A model generated the notes under the pieces. It worked only from the letters and a program-made list of their open reading frames with translations. It searched no databases and had not been told where the DNA came from. From the NCBI GenBank assembly GCA_030549495.1, contig JAUIRK010001051.1, positions 1,116,001 through 1,180,000 on the forward strand: a stretch of 64,000 bases of DNA, written 5' to 3'. This DNA is from Nectonema munidae (taxonomy: Eukaryota > Nematomorpha > Nectonematoida > Nectonematidae). The translations under genes and the position numbers were made by a program. The number at the start of each line of letters is the position of its first letter. Positions within the stretch are counted from its first letter, which is position 1. Of the stretch, positions 21,801 through 34,134 are shown piece by piece.

Positions 21801-24800
21801 TTTATGTCAGGCTTTACGATTTCTCTGATTTCATATGAATAAGCATACGATTTAATCAGATGACTACAATCATCTTTGCATAAAAATCTTTGATTAATTT
21901 TGTTGGCTCAAACTATTCAGTTGTAGGGGTCCACAGGTAAAAAAATGACTGGAAAAGGGGGAACGGTATAAAAAAGGTTGGGAACCACTGGCCTAGAAAT
22001 ACCAAAACTTACCTGAAAAAATCCCAGAAAGATAGATAATGGCGATTCTTGTAGAGCCATGCATGATTTCCAAAGGAACACCGCACAACATTTGAACTGT
22101 GAGGTTGAGGAGCAGATGAAGCCACCTTAAAATTTCATAAAAACACAATTATTAAGATTTTAAAGTGAACAAAAATTATTTATAAAACGCAACTACATAC
22201 AACTCACTTCCCTGCAAAATGAAAGTCCTACAATAGAAAGCTATTAAGTGATTTAACCCGTTGAGTAACTAACTTGAGCTTAGTTGAAAGATTCGAGCAA
22301 TAATGTTCTATAATAGAATCGCCCACTTCTGGCGAAAATGGAATTTAGATGGACAATTATATTATAAAAAATAGTTTGGAATTGTATAAACAAATTTTTA
22401 CTAATCATAAATCTCAGCTGAAAGATTGCTTATTGTTTACAATTAAGGATTTGTTTAAACTCATAATGGAAAAACGCTTTATAAACTCTTTTTCTTGTAA
22501 TATGAAATCCAGAAGAAAATTTTAACAAAGAGGTTTTGAACTTAAATGTAATTAAGGATTGAGATCAAAGGTGAAAGATTTTAGCCATTTTTTTAACTTC
22601 ACAGTGGGCGAATTTTAAATGCTAGACTCTCAGGGGCGATAAAAAGATTGAGAAGCCTGGCGTCGTAATTCATGCTGTCTGTGTTGAAGTATGACAGCAG
22701 TGAAGATTCGAACCCGAGAACATCGAGAATAAAAGCAAAATCTTAGAAACGCCATACATACATACCTTCAGAAGAATAAAGTAATATAAAGTAGATATTA
22801 ACAATTTCCTTACCCAACATGAATAAGAGCATATGTTAAGTAAGTCCATATTCTGTATTGCTGATTTGATTTGAAAATCAAGAGATTATCTTCTGGCATT
22901 GGCTTATTCGGTGAGATTTTGTCGCTGATGATGGAGTAGTAGATGAATGTTAGAATCTGAAGAATGATTTTTTTAATTAACAATTTTTCTTAAAACACTT
23001 GTCCCGTTTTGTTTTTATTTTATAATAAAAAATTGCTCTAATTGATGCACAAATCGATCATCTTATCGTTTGAGGTGATCAAACGAAAAAAGCATTTTAA
23101 TTTGGCATGGAACTAAAAAATATTCTTTAGAATTCTTATTTATTTACTTTTTTTGGATCTTGCTGACTTGGAACCGATGGTTATTGACTCCAATCGACAT
23201 TACAAAAATAAATCGTCTGCATTTATTAATGCTTTTAAATAGAAATCTTCTGCTTTGCATTAGATATCGTCTGATTGTTCTGGTCGATAACGGGTCAAGA
23301 AGTAAATGTATCTCTTTTAAAATCAATGATATCGAGGGCAGAGGTAGGCGGGTGACTCTGTGAAAAGATATTTCATGTTGTTATGTGCTATAAAAAGTTG
23401 TGAGCTTTCTTAGTTAAAATTCCTTGCCAAACCAATAATGCAGCCTGAACATTGAATAGGCGTCTATACCTCCATATCATGGAATTACGTCCATTTCTAT
23501 TGGCCATGATTGATACATGGATTCTGCAAAATCAGCATATATGTATGTATACGCACAAAATAAAATATAAAGACAATTGTATGTAATGAATATTTTAAGC
23601 ACTATACCAAGCTTAATGGTGACCCGTAAATTCCATCTTGAATATTCCACGAAACCAAGAATTTCTCCCCCACCAAATAAGTTTGTTGGAAAATTATAAA
23701 AAAAAAGAAGACTTCATAAATTTTTTGACGCGTAGTGCTCAGAACCATTTTTTAATTTTGTTTTACATTAAACAATCATTTTATTTATGCTGTACTTTTT
23801 TTTACGAAACTTGTATGCACGGTATAAAATATTTAGCTAATGTACTTTAATAAAAAATTTCGAATTTTATCTTTTTGTTTTTAGCCTTTTATTTGCTGGG
23901 GATATGCTCTGGATATAAAACAAAAACTTTTTTATAGTTACGATAACTAACATATGACAATGAAACAATCATAAAATTATGCAACACTTGTTTACATTAT
24001 AAAATTAAATGTTCATTTGCATATTTGGTGGGCTAAATAATTGGTCGTGTAAAAAAATTCATAGGGGGGAGGGGTTTAAGTTTCACGTTTTTGGAGAAAT
24101 CTCATTTTGGTTGTCTACGAAATGTCATCTCTACTGAAACAAATGCTGAGACTTTCCTATAGATGAGTGAGGTTTTACAATGCCTTTATATTCTTCAGAA
24201 CTAACCTTCAAGTTTTTTTAGATGTCGATTTTTCCTGCATGCAAAATTTTTGTACACGTAACCATCACAAATTTTTACCCGCATAGATTCAGAAGTAAAT
24301 ATTTGCGTAAACTTACCATTGATTGAACTCATTAGCACAATTGAACCGACTGACAATTGTGCTAACAAAACACTAATTTTATTACGTTTCAGCAGGGAGG
24401 GGGGGGGGTCGAAGTGTTAAACATCTGACTCCCACCTGAAGCACTTACAAAACTTCGACTCGAAGTACACATTGGCATATATTCATTCATATTCTAGTTT
24501 CTTACTCTGACTGGTAATTTTTTCTGAAACTGAGACGATTCTTGTTTTCTCAAAATCACCCGCTCTAACTCCACACTCTGCTTTTCAGAATGATTTCATA
24601 AATTTTAAGGAAATTTGTTTTCGCATTGTTGCTATCGAGACGCTTATCTCCTTATTTTTTGTATATAATATTACTCAATGCTATCTAAGCTTACTTTCCG
24701 TTTTCAATGTCCCCCACTTTTGATTTATTGTATAAACCGACAGACTTCATATGTTATTTCTAAAAATATAATAATTTGCTAAACAATTTCACTTCAAAGT

Positions 24801-27800
24801 ATATTTCCCATCTTTAATTGATAGATATGGCAGAATTAACAAAATTTTAGAAGTTATCCTAAAAACATCAAAAGATATCAATCTAAAAACATCAAAAATC
24901 TAAATCTAAAAACAGTTATCCTAAAAACATCAAACGCTAAAAATAATGCGTTTGTGACGCAATTTACATAGGGACGTTTTTTTAACATTTGATTTCAAAT
25001 CAAATCGGAAAATGTATGAGGCATTGATGCAAAATTGAATGAATAAAGCTTTTTAGTTCATAGATATAACAATCAAACGTAAATAAAGAAAAAATGAATT
25101 AACAGCGTTGTTCACTTTTTTTAAAGTATAGGTGTCCGCCCATAAGCTAAAGAAAAACGTTGTATTTATCTTGATCAATTTAATTTAATATAATTTAGCC
25201 AAAAAGTCTTTTTTCAAAGAATAAAAAAATTACTGTAAACTAATTTTAAACTAGTTTGAACTCTATTTTTTGGATCAATAAAGTCAAAAAATATATTTTT
25301 TAAATCAATAAAAAGTCAAAAATTTATTTTGTGAGTGTTTTTAGAAAGCTAAAAATTAAAAAATTTCAACTTTTATTTCATGTTTAATTAGTAATTATTA
25401 TCATTCATATTATGCTTTTATTTCTCAATTTTTATGTCTATTAATGATTTAATTTCATTATAAATTTCTTTTTAATTTTGTAGTTGAATAAGAAACTGAA
25501 ATAAAGTAAGAAAAATATAAAATTAAAGATTTCAAATAAAACATCCTTCAAAAATTCCCAAGATACACTCCGTGTAGGGCGAATAAAAATCAATAAATTC
25601 AAAAAACTAAATCAATTTAAAACTAGTTGGAACTATTTTTTGTAATAAATATTATTTTAAAACTTCATCTTTTTTATTAATCTAATAAACGCGTCCTTTT
25701 AATTGAAGAAACTTCTTTACGTCAAAATTATTATAAAAAAGTCAACATTTTTTGATTATAAAGCTAAAAAAAGGTTTTTTTTTAAGTTCAAAATTGTTTG
25801 CCCTCGTAATATTCTTCTTTCCATGCATGCTCCTATTTCACTCAAATTCGGCATAACAGAGTATAACTACGGGCTATAATAGTAAATGATGCTTATAAAG
25901 TTTGCTGATTCATCTTTCTATTTTTTTTAATACTTCACTTTGATGGATTACTGAGAAACAGGAAAAACATCTAAATGTTCTCAAATATTACCCCTCCACA
26001 CCGCCTAAAATTCTTCTACCCGAAAAATTTTCTTTGTTGGACCCGCGCAATACTCTAGTCGGTATCATTACATCTACAGGGAAGAATATTCTTTCATAAC
26101 GGCACATATGCTAAGGATGTCAAGATAGAGAATCGAAACCAGGATGACTCGATCATACCTTTTCTGGTGAGTCCGGCAGAAAATATGCGATTTCGACTCC
26201 TAATCAAGTATTTTAAAAAACACAAACTAAGTTTAAAAATGTTAGAATCATTTCTTTAATTTATTTCGAGTTTACTTGGATTTCAAATAGAGTAAAATTT
26301 AGCTATATATTTCTGAGCCGATGCATTTTTTAGCGAAAAGAGAAGGTATGCCGCCATTTTCAATAAACTTTAAAACATAAGCATATAGGAAATACTAGAT
26401 TTCGTCAGCTAAGCAAAATTTTGTCAATAACTATGTATAATTTAAAATTTTAAGCACACTCAGTAGTTTGTGCTTTAAACAAAAAGATTTTAGCAATCGC
26501 TACGAAACTATTTCAAAGTTTCCTAAAACTCGAGTTATAGCAAAATTTCAATTAAAAATATTGTCTTTAATCAAAAGATTTAGTTATATTTTTTATTCAA
26601 GATTCAAGGAATCAGTTATATTGATACAAAAAAATAATGTTTTCAAAAAAAAATAAGAGCTAACTTTTTAAAAATACTCGTTTCTACTTTGGCACACATT
26701 TTTTTATTTTTAAATCTAATTCCAATTTTGGTTATATACACTTTCAATTGCATCAAATTTAGTCTATGTTAAGTTTTTAATTACCTAGCCAAGTTATTAA
26801 AAATGATGAATACCCAAATAATAGAAAATATATTTTTAAGGTGGAGCAAAGTCTCATCGATTCGAAAAAAGTTACACCGGCTGAGCAGTATTGAATGCTA
26901 GACATTAACATTTTGCCACCTCTTTCTGCGCCCAAGAATATAAAGAGACTCATTGTTTTGCGTGACTAAAATTTTCACACATACGCATCACAAACACTTC
27001 ACAATAAAAGGGTTGTCATGGAAAGAATAAAATGGCTGCTGCTGTTACTGGTGTGTTGGATCCATAAGAATGAGCTAGAAAATAATGAAGTTAGGTAGGT
27101 AAGCAAAAGATAAAGATTCGTCTGTAAGGCGAACATATTGATTTTAAAAATGGTATATAAAATCGATATTTTCAACATACCTTCGCGATAACATTTTTAC
27201 GCACACTATTTTTTTGTATGTAAAATCTTTTTGTGAATTCTTATCGAAAAATGAATTGAATTTATAATTATAAAATGGGAACAAAGTAACAAAATTTTGG
27301 TCTATTTTATCGGAATTTAAAGAATTTTTGTAAATACGAAACCTAGTGGTTTGGCTGTCCCTCTCATGATGTTACATAACTGACCATGCAATAAATTAGT
27401 TAATAACATTTTTACTCACACTATTTTTATGTAAAAAAAAATATGTTTTGGTGGGAACGGAGATAATGAAAATTATATAATTAAAAAATGTAAACCATTG
27501 CAACCAATCTTGATCCATTTAAACGAATAAAAGCATCTTAATATGATAATTTAAGGAATTATTGTTATTACGAAATCTAATTGTTCCGCAAGCTAACCAA
27601 ATTTGAAGCCTCCAACCAGCTAAGTTAGAGGAAGTTGGCGTACTGCGTGTTCATCGAGAATGAACAGTTGTGCCGCTTGTGTGTGAGCAAGGAGCTTTGA
27701 TGCTGGGTTGAAATTAACACTTTGTGTTATTGAAGCCAAGTTTTAGGCTAAGTAGTAACTATATTTCTAATAAATCAAAGATTTTTGAGTTCAATTTTTT

Positions 27801-28022
27801 TTTTTTAAATTTCCAATAAATACAAGGGATTGCTTTGTTGCGTCCTGTCAAATTTTATCGAATTCAAAGGAAAGAACGACTCACTTGAAGGAGAGTGAAG
27901 ATTGATATGAGGGTGGGGAAGTGTGGTTTGTGCGTGCTCTTTTGTTCAGCTTTGATGTCGAGGTAGTGGAATAAATCATTCTTTGAAATGGTGCTGATTT
28001 TTACGATCTTTTGCTTTTCCAT
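18608..28022 (-). CDS. Rhomboid-family intramembrane serine protease (Rhomboid/RHBDL type)
   Basis: A polytopic membrane protease that cuts transmembrane substrates, such as EGF-family precursors, within the bilayer. Six exons join in frame to 267 residues: 28022-27885, 22956-22814, 22125-22013, 20501-20398, 18984-18930 and 18858-18608. Visible motifs are a first hydrophobic segment (LISIFTLLQILTFIYY, 38-53), YRIWTYLTYALIHVG, then WLHLLLN (His97, Asn101) with GVPLEIMHG, the GxSxG site GSSAGVYALLAAH (Ser150), and GHTFGILSGLVVGFF (His213), followed by a last hydrophobic segment. All active-site residues are present. The motif is GSSAG rather than the usual GASGG. The chain is shorter than fly Rhomboid. 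The ATG is preceded directly by a splice-acceptor-like cttcttttttag, so a 5' UTR or coding exon may lie upstream. Confidence 0.92.
18930..18984 (-). CDS. Rhomboid exon 5
   Basis: 55 bp between acceptor attttttag and donor gtatag. Encodes NIASRDIKIWRLLSFFSI plus one base, which joins exon 6 to give V. Confidence 0.9.
19176..20126 (+). mobile_element. Internally deleted hAT transposon (8-bp TSD gttattag)
   Basis: Ends are cagggcgag and (right) cctcgccctg; the target duplication gttattag lies at 19168-19175 and 20127-20134. About 19890-19965 still reads as the end of a hAT transposase dimerisation domain (LEVERPFSKLKKLLENDR). It lies in the rhomboid intron between exons 5 and 4. Confidence 0.85.
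20398..20501 (-). CDS. Rhomboid exon 4 (catalytic serine)
   Basis: Acceptor ctgcctag, donor gtaaac. Encodes SMFGSFFNGKNICLAGSSAG to VPNTLY. Ser150 is the middle residue of GSSAG. Confidence 0.93.
20946..21060. mobile_element. TTAA-MITE, type 2, copy e
   Basis: TTAA at 20942-20945 and 21061-21064; 115 bp. Left end caggttatcaactaca, then the palindrome remnant gtcgacatatgtagt; right half has gatatcgtctga. In the rhomboid intron between exons 4 and 3, the rest of which is AT-rich and unremarkable. Confidence 0.75.
21525..21990. mobile_element. hAT-type MITE (8-bp TSD gcctagaa)
   Basis: 466 bp with perfect terminal repeats (cagtggttcccaacc / ggttgggaaccactg) and an exact target duplication gcctagaa at 21517-21524 and 21991-21998. 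Two copies of ggggtccatgg lie near the left end. It sits 23 bp from the rhomboid exon 3 donor side. Confidence 0.92.
22013..22125 (-). CDS. Rhomboid exon 3
   Basis: Acceptor aattttaag, donor gtaag. Encodes WLHLLLNLTVQMLCGVPLE and IMHGSTRIAIIYLSGIFS, with one split codon at each end. Confidence 0.93.
22625..22770 (-). repeat. tRNA-type SINE fragment
   Basis: On the minus strand TATGGCGTTTCTAAG precedes GGGTTCGAATCTTC, which resemble A and B boxes. Lies in the rhomboid intron between exons 3 and 2. Confidence 0.4.
22814..22956 (-). CDS. Rhomboid exon 2
   Basis: Acceptor ttcttcag, donor gtaagg. Encodes ILTFIYYSIISDK to YRIWTYLTYALIHV. Phase 0 at the start; two bases carried into exon 3. Confidence 0.93.
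23166..23293. mobile_element. TTAA-MITE, type 2, decayed copy f
   Basis: The left end resembles GGTTATYGACYMCA-GTCGACAT. Internal boxes are aatcgtctgc, aatcttctgc and atatcgtctga. The right end is gataacggg followed by TCAA (23294-23297) in place of TTAA. Confidence 0.6.
25130..25810. repeat. Degraded relative of the 19176-20126 hAT element
   Basis: Contains tagggcgaataaaaatcaat at about 25575 and repeated aataaagtcaaaaa, as in the hAT element (cagggcgagtaaaagtcaat). The ends cannot be placed firmly. Confidence 0.35.
26040..26170 (-). repeat. tRNA-type SINE fragment, group 3
   Basis: On the minus strand GGTTTCGATTCTC (B-box-like) is followed by a tail shared with the copies at 38915-39045 and 47640-47765 (for example gtcaagatagagaatcg versus gtcaggatggagaatcg). 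Confidence 0.4.
27605..27775 (-). repeat. Degraded tRNA-type SINE, group 1
   Basis: Shares gtgttcatcgagaa, ttgtgccgcttgt and gctttgatgctggg with the clear copies at 49620 and 52608. Strongly diverged. Confidence 0.45.
27885..28022 (-). CDS. Rhomboid exon 1 (start codon)
   Basis: ATG at 28022; 46 codons MEKQKIVKISTIS to LISIFTLLQ; donor gtgagt. It ends in phase 0, and joining to exon 2 completes the first membrane segment. Confidence 0.88.
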
Positions 28023-29098
28023 CTAAAAAAGAAGGCTAAGTTTCACACTGTTCAACAAAGTGAAATGACAAATATATTCAAAAAGGATTCGTAACTTCGG
28101 ACAAGAAACGCTATCAAAAGCAGGCATATTAAAGAAAAATATTTACTTTATGTTTGAAAAAATTATTGGCAGTTTGAAAAAGAGAAATACATAAACGCAA
28201 AGAATGTAATGTTTATAACGATAGATCTATAATGGTGTGTATATATATTTTTTAAATATAGGTTATTCTTATGAGCATAATTACGAACATACCATTCCTA
28301 TACATCGTATAGAAGAAATGTTTTGTCCTGAATCAGTTTTATGCAGGATGCCTTTTGCTCTTTCTTCTTTCATTTCTTTCTTACTGGAGCGTGAAAAAAA
28401 ATGTGTCCTGTGGAACAAAAGGAGAATTGGTGGGTTCTTAATTTGTTGAATCAGTAAAAAACATGAAAGAAATAAGGTTAATTTGCTGATGTGTTTTCAA
28501 TTAATTAAAAAAAAATGCCATTTACGCGAAGACTAAATAAAAAGTTTTCTTAAGGAAGAGAGTATAAATGAGTGTGTTTGTGCTTCATGAACTGCTGCTT
28601 GCTCACTTGAACAAAGGTTATGCTGGGAAACGCTGCTAATATACAAAACATAAAAGCAGTAATCAGTCACTGACTTCATTTGAAGGAACGCGATTGATTG
28701 AAAGGGCTTGAAATGCTTTCCTTATGCACATGCACTCAAACTTCTCCCGGATCTCGTGAAGAACAACCACGCCAGCAAAGATGGGGTGGACTAGACATTC
28801 TTCAGGAGGAGAGTGCATGTGATCGCAGTTCTCAGCAATTGAATGAATTATAATAAACGTGTTTTTAATTGTATATTTAGTTTGTCTAATAGTTTTATAT
28901 TGTTGGGGTGGTTATTGTTCAGGGGAGTGGTTTGAGGTAGTTGTTCTTCAGTTGGTACGGCAAAACTTTTCTAAGGTGATTGTTCTTCCCTTCTCCCTGT
29001 GAACGCACCTCTTTACCTCTTACATATCCCAAAATAAGGACAATTTATCATCCAAATTCCAAATATTTCAGTCTGAAAATTTTAAATGCATCTAAAGT
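28023..29098. other. Region upstream of the rhomboid gene
   Basis: 28690-28860 is GC-richer than its surroundings and keeps a minus-strand open frame of about 57 codons (ending in TGA near 28667). It may be a 5' exon, leader or promoter of the rhomboid gene. I do not recognise the peptide. The rest is AT-rich. Confidence 0.35.
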
Positions 29099-29482
29099 CT
29101 AGAGATGTATCGGATGCGATTTTTTTTGTATCCGTGGATGCGAATACCAAATGTGACATCCTAGCGAATGCGGATTTGGATGTCAGAATTAATTCTTTCA
29201 GTGGAGGCGGATATCTACCATTGTATACTGCCATTCTAAGCAAACGCAACTTTTATACTTCTCAAAAATTTGGAAAGATATTTAGATACATTTGTTTACG
29301 CATAATGTTATTACAAAAACGTACTGTACTTATTAATAAAAAATTTTTGATAAAGTAAAAATTGAAAAATTCCAAAAAAAACTTTGCGGATGTTAAAACT
29401 TAAATGATCCGTGGATGAGGATGTTAAAAGAATGAAATTTTTTTGCGAATAAACCGCTTCTTCAGATATCCGATGCATCTCT
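29099..29482. mobile_element. hAT-type MITE
   Basis: Ends agagatgtatcggat and, inverted, agagatgcatcggat; flanks tctaaagt/tctaaagg resemble an 8-bp duplication with one mismatch. The open plus-strand frame inside is just its gatgcgga-rich end. Confidence 0.65.
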
Positions 29483-30437
29483 TCTAAAGGCTAAATCAAA
29501 TCAGTCAAGCGCAGGAGAATGTGACTTTGCATCAAGCGAGAGGATTCATTTTGACAGAGGTCGTAAGTTCAAATAAACTTAAACAATATGTAGTTGAAGA
29601 GCTTTTACAATTTTTAGTTATCATTTGCATAAACAGTAATTTCAACACCTATTTAAAACTGGGTACATTGATAAACTGTATAAGTTTAGGAATACTAATT
29701 TTCATTACAATTAAAATTATGTTACAAAATAAATATCCATTGTTTCCATGAAAAAAAGAATTAGTATCAATCTTTTATTTAGTGAATGGGGTAAATGACC
29801 TCTTTGCCTCCTCTAATCTAACACGAGCATTTGGCATCCATTTTTAAATGGCACTTTTAACCACATCTAAAATTTCTGCTTATAAAATAGATTGCAGCAT
29901 AACCACTAAAAGAATAAAGAAAACGCGTTTCAAATTTAAAAACTCAGACTTCGAACAAAAAGTAAACTATTTTTTTAATTAATTCATTTTTTAATTCATT
30001 TATTAATATTTAAAATAATAACCAAACTGCAACTTCTAATTTTTATAAAATACTGCCTCCGACACATTTCGAAAGGCCATATTATAAATTTGAGAAGATT
30101 GAGATTAAATTATGATGTAATGAAAGAAACAAGTTTTATTATAATTCGTTCATGCATAATTAACGCAAGATCAATTATTTCTTTGATGTTACCTTTTTAT
30201 TCACGCGATTATGTTCTAACCCTCGCAAGACTGATCATTTATGCCCTTCCAAGGAGGGATAATGGGAGTTTTACTGCCATTACTAAAAATCTTTTTTTCA
30301 TATTTTTTTTCAAAACATTGCCTCGATAAGAGTATACCTTCACAAGAATAAATAATTGTATGCATCCATAACGCGATAAAGACCTAAAATTGATGATTCA
30401 CATAAATTCATGTGTTTACTATTCTTCATAGATGGCG
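29483..30437. other. Intergenic, nothing recognised
   Basis: AT-rich. The short open frames have no recognisable motif and no splice context. Confidence 0.5.
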
Positions 30438-30441
30438 TTAA

Positions 30442-30571
30442 CCCATTTAAGGCCAAGCAAAACAGGCGATATCTAAAAAAACGCAGACGATTTATATTCA
30501 AAGTCATTGAAAAAAGCAGACGAAGATGAAATTACTTATGTTCCAAAATAGGAACATTGGCCGTAAATGTG
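30442..30571. mobile_element. TTAA-MITE, type 1, copy g
   Basis: TTAA at 30438-30441 and 30572-30575; 130 bp. Left end cccatttaaggccaagcaaa, then caggcgatatc, gcagacgat and gcagacga boxes; palindrome arms atgttcc/ggaacat; right end ggccgtaaatgtg. Confidence 0.88.
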
Positions 30572-31074
30572 TTAATTATCCAATATAAGAATTAGAAAAT
30601 AAACAATTTAAAAGTGAACACTGGTAAATAAATTATTCGGTATCGTTTTAAAAACATACGTTTACAATAAGTCGCATTTCACTGCGTTGAATGAAATTTC
30701 ACCAACTAGACAACGAGTCGTCTATAAAACTATAAAAGATATATTGATATCTGATAAGTGAATGATATTTCTAATGATATAGGCTTTATTAGCATATAAA
30801 TATTATTGGTTCATCATACCAACTAGTATTGCATTGTAAATTTTATGCATAACCACATGCGATATACCATATGTATATGATGAAGGAAAACTTCTTCTAC
30901 ATTGAATCTATTGTAATCGATTTTTTTATCTTTGAGTTTTATCGACTCTATGCTTCTCACTCTTCGTAATAACATTTGTTATATGTCAATCAATATTGGT
31001 TTTAAGCATAGTCTTCATTTCGCTTGAGCTGACGGACATCTAGTTCATTTTCATTTCTTCGTTTTTCACTGATA

Positions 31075-32400
31075 TGAGTTCTACAAGTAGCGATTCTGGT
31101 AGTGTGGGTGAAAGTGTCAGATCAGACGTTTATTCTTCAAGAGGTTATGAAATTGTTACCACAAGTATAGTAGCGAGAGTGAAGACGATGAATCAGATTT
31201 TCTCGTAGCACCTGGCGGAACAAAGTATTCTTTGGAACCTAATAGAGAAGTTCGTGGAAGAGGATTTTATCTATGAATATCCGTAACGTCTCATCTCCTC
31301 CTGGTCCTCAAGGTGATGCTAAAAATATGGCGGATTCTTGGAGTTTTAGCCTCTTTTTTACTCAGAGTTAGATAAGACATATATTTGAATGCACCAAAGC
31401 AAAACTTGAAGAAATTTACCGGTAAAAAATTAATTCCTTTACATAAGTAGTTTTTAATATTCTATTTTTTAGTTTGACAGAATCTTCTTTTGAAAAATTG
31501 CGTTATTGTTATGACAAGTTCTCAATAGAGGATATCCTAGCATATTTTCGCTGTTTATTTCACATTGGCCAGTCTAAAAACCAACATATCGATATAAAGT
31601 ATTTATTCTCAGAAAAAAATGGAGAACCTTTTTTGAAGGCCGCTATTAGCCGAGATATGTTCTTATTCGTAAATGCTTTCATGCGTTTTGATGTTAAAAA
31701 AGAGAGAAACCCACTACACAAATTAAGCCCAATTAGGCATATGCACGATGAGTTTATCAATAATTGCTACAAATATTGGTGTCCGACAGACTAAGTAACA
31801 ATAGACGAACAATTGGAAAAGTACAGGGGTAGATCTCCTATAAAAGTATATGATCCTTCGAAACCCGGGCGGTATGGCATGAAAGTTTATCATTGTAATG
31901 ATTCCAGAAGTTTTTGTGTCCTAGCCTGTGAAGTATATGTAACCGGTTTGCCCGACAAGGAATATTTTAAATCAGCTAACATCGTAAAACGCTTGGTCAT
32001 TAGTTCCAAGGTACCTTCAGGTTGTGGAATTTATGTAGACCGTTTTTTATGGCACATAAAATTTGCATTTGGGCTAAAAATCAAGGGTCCATCAGAAGTA
32101 GTCGTAGATTTATACCATATTTGTTACGACCTGAACATTTAAAAAATTTGAAGCTGGCGAAATGTGAAAGTAAGTTTTTATATACGGTATATGCTTCTAT
32201 GAGTATATACATTCCCGAAAAACACGCAAAAAAAAATTTTTTACGTATCACGACTAGAAACCTTTTGACTTTTTACGGATTCAATAAAACATGATACAGT
32301 CCCCTCATCCGTGGTCATTGTTTTGTGTCAAATTGCCTTCCAAGAAAAAGAGGGACGAGGAAGTGTGAAAAATGTCGAAGATTGATATGTAAGTCATACC
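31075..32400 (+). pseudogene. Decayed piggyBac transposase
   Basis: Starts MSSTSSDSGSVGES, then an acidic region with frame breaks. FEKLRYCYDKFSIEDI to DEFINNCYKYWCPTD (31474-31791) is followed, past a stop, by TIDEQLEKYRGRSP (first catalytic Asp) and GRYGMKVYHCNDS (31795-32142). The second and third Asp blocks are missing or unrecognisable. Near 32330-32400 a Cys-rich tail remains (LPRKRGTRKCEKC, CKSYHTC). It has at least four breaks and probably an internal deletion. TTAA ends could not be assigned. Confidence 0.75.
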
Positions 32401-34134
32401 ATACTTGTATGTACTGAATGTGGAAATACATAAACATTTTTATAATTATATATATATAATGTTCTCTATTTTTGATTTTGTTTTGTAAATACTATTATTG
32501 TTTATCTTATTTTGGTTTTCTTTTTCGATGTTTTATCTCATTTATTTTCTTTCTAAACTAATAAATCTTTTTGTTCAATTTTTTAATTTTTGATAGATGG
32601 CGTCAAAATTGACCCATTTCAGCACCTAACCCATTTTCGCCTCAATTTTTTCAAGAAAATATTTTTGATAAAACAGAAAAAATTTACATGTTAGTTTCAA
32701 TATGACTTACATATTAACTTCCTTGTGTAAATTGGTTCTGAAAATTAGAGGTGGCGTAAAACTCCCACTCTGTTCTTCAAGGGCGACTTACTGTTATTTT
32801 GAAAAATATATTTTATGAAACCGTTTCTTTTTGCTGGCTGCTACGTATGAAGACAATATTTAGCAAAAAATCGCGCTAACAGAATATATTTGTCATTTAA
32901 AGATTTGACTGATTTCCATAAAAAAATAAACGACACCAACAGATTCACAATCAATTTCTTCGTGGGTTCACAAGGAAATGTTGAAAAATTATCAAATATT
33001 TGAGAAAAAAGGAGGTGCATGCGAAAAGCTCCCCTCTCACTTAGCAAACAAAATGTTTCTTGTCTTCTTCATTTGAATTATTTTCAAATAAGCGTTGTGA
33101 AATAATTCGATCTTATTCACTTCGTGTTCTTTTCCTTAGAATAAGAACTCTTTGTTACTTTTAATCATTTTCTGTTCATCCAATTTTTTTTATACTCTTC
33201 AGAATTTTAATTTGACTAAAAAATACAACATCTTTACTCATTTTGTGGTAAAAATTATTTCGCGCCTGCTTTTTGCACCCTTCATTAAATTCAAGAAGTG
33301 TCTACGTTGTTCAAAAGTATGCAACGCCTTTCTCTACATAATGTCTGGTCCTATAATCACGGAATCTTTTTAGGACCGATGGCGGACGGATGTCTCAAAA
33401 ATGGAAGTCGTTTGCTTTAGATATAAATAATTGCATTGGAAAATAAAGCAGGATTAGACTTTAAAATTGTGGTCCTCAAAAGTCTAAGTCATTGAAAAAT
33501 CAAGAAACGTATACAAAACTTCCAGAATAAAAATAAGATAATACCTTACTAAATTTGTAAGACAAGAAACATACTGGTTCAGGCACAATTCGTGATCAAG
33601 GCAATTGATGCGTTTCTAGCATAATGCGTTAGCAAAGTAGAGAACATTTTTCGATTGCTAGTGAAAAAAAATGAAAACACACGACTTAGAGTTACTCGAT
33701 GTAACGCTTTTATGAACACTCTCATTCTTCGACCGAAAAATTTGAAAGGGCAAACCCACAGACTCTAACTGAGGAGATCAGAAGAGATAAAACTATCAAT
33801 ATTTTTATCTAAGTATAAAATTCAAGCACAATTTTCATGTTATTAATTGTGTACAACTCCAGTATAAAAATTTTGTATGTAAAGCGAAAATGATAGTGAT
33901 GGATTCTGAAAGATTTTCGCATTCTTAACTTTAACCCTATTAGTTAGGGCTTTTTCACGTAAAACGCCCCCTTCACTAAAAAATTAATTGTAGAAAATTG
34001 ACTGATCAAATCCAAAATCCTTTCAAATTTTGTGACTTTTCCTAAAATCGCTAGCTGCATCTTTTGAAACCATTTTCATGGTAGTTGAATGACCCTTTCA
34101 TGTCCAAAACTGTCAATCAAAATAAAAAATTAAA
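32401..34134. other. Intergenic, mostly featureless
   Basis: About 33410-33490 resembles a strongly decayed type-3 TTAA-MITE (gtcgtttgctttagatat, aaagcagga, gtcctcaaaag). I see nothing else here. Confidence 0.4.

Larger units (their letters stand above)
22957..27884 (-). other. Rhomboid intron 1 (4.9 kb)
   Basis: Contains a decayed type-2 TTAA-MITE (23166-23293), a degraded hAT-like repeat (25130-25810), a SINE fragment (26040-26170) and a group-1 SINE remnant (27605-27775). Elsewhere it is AT-rich. The short open frames show no coding character. Confidence 0.6.

Noticed and set aside
29086-29358. 90-codon plus-strand frame
   Set aside because: It lies inside a hAT-type MITE and reads its repetitive end.
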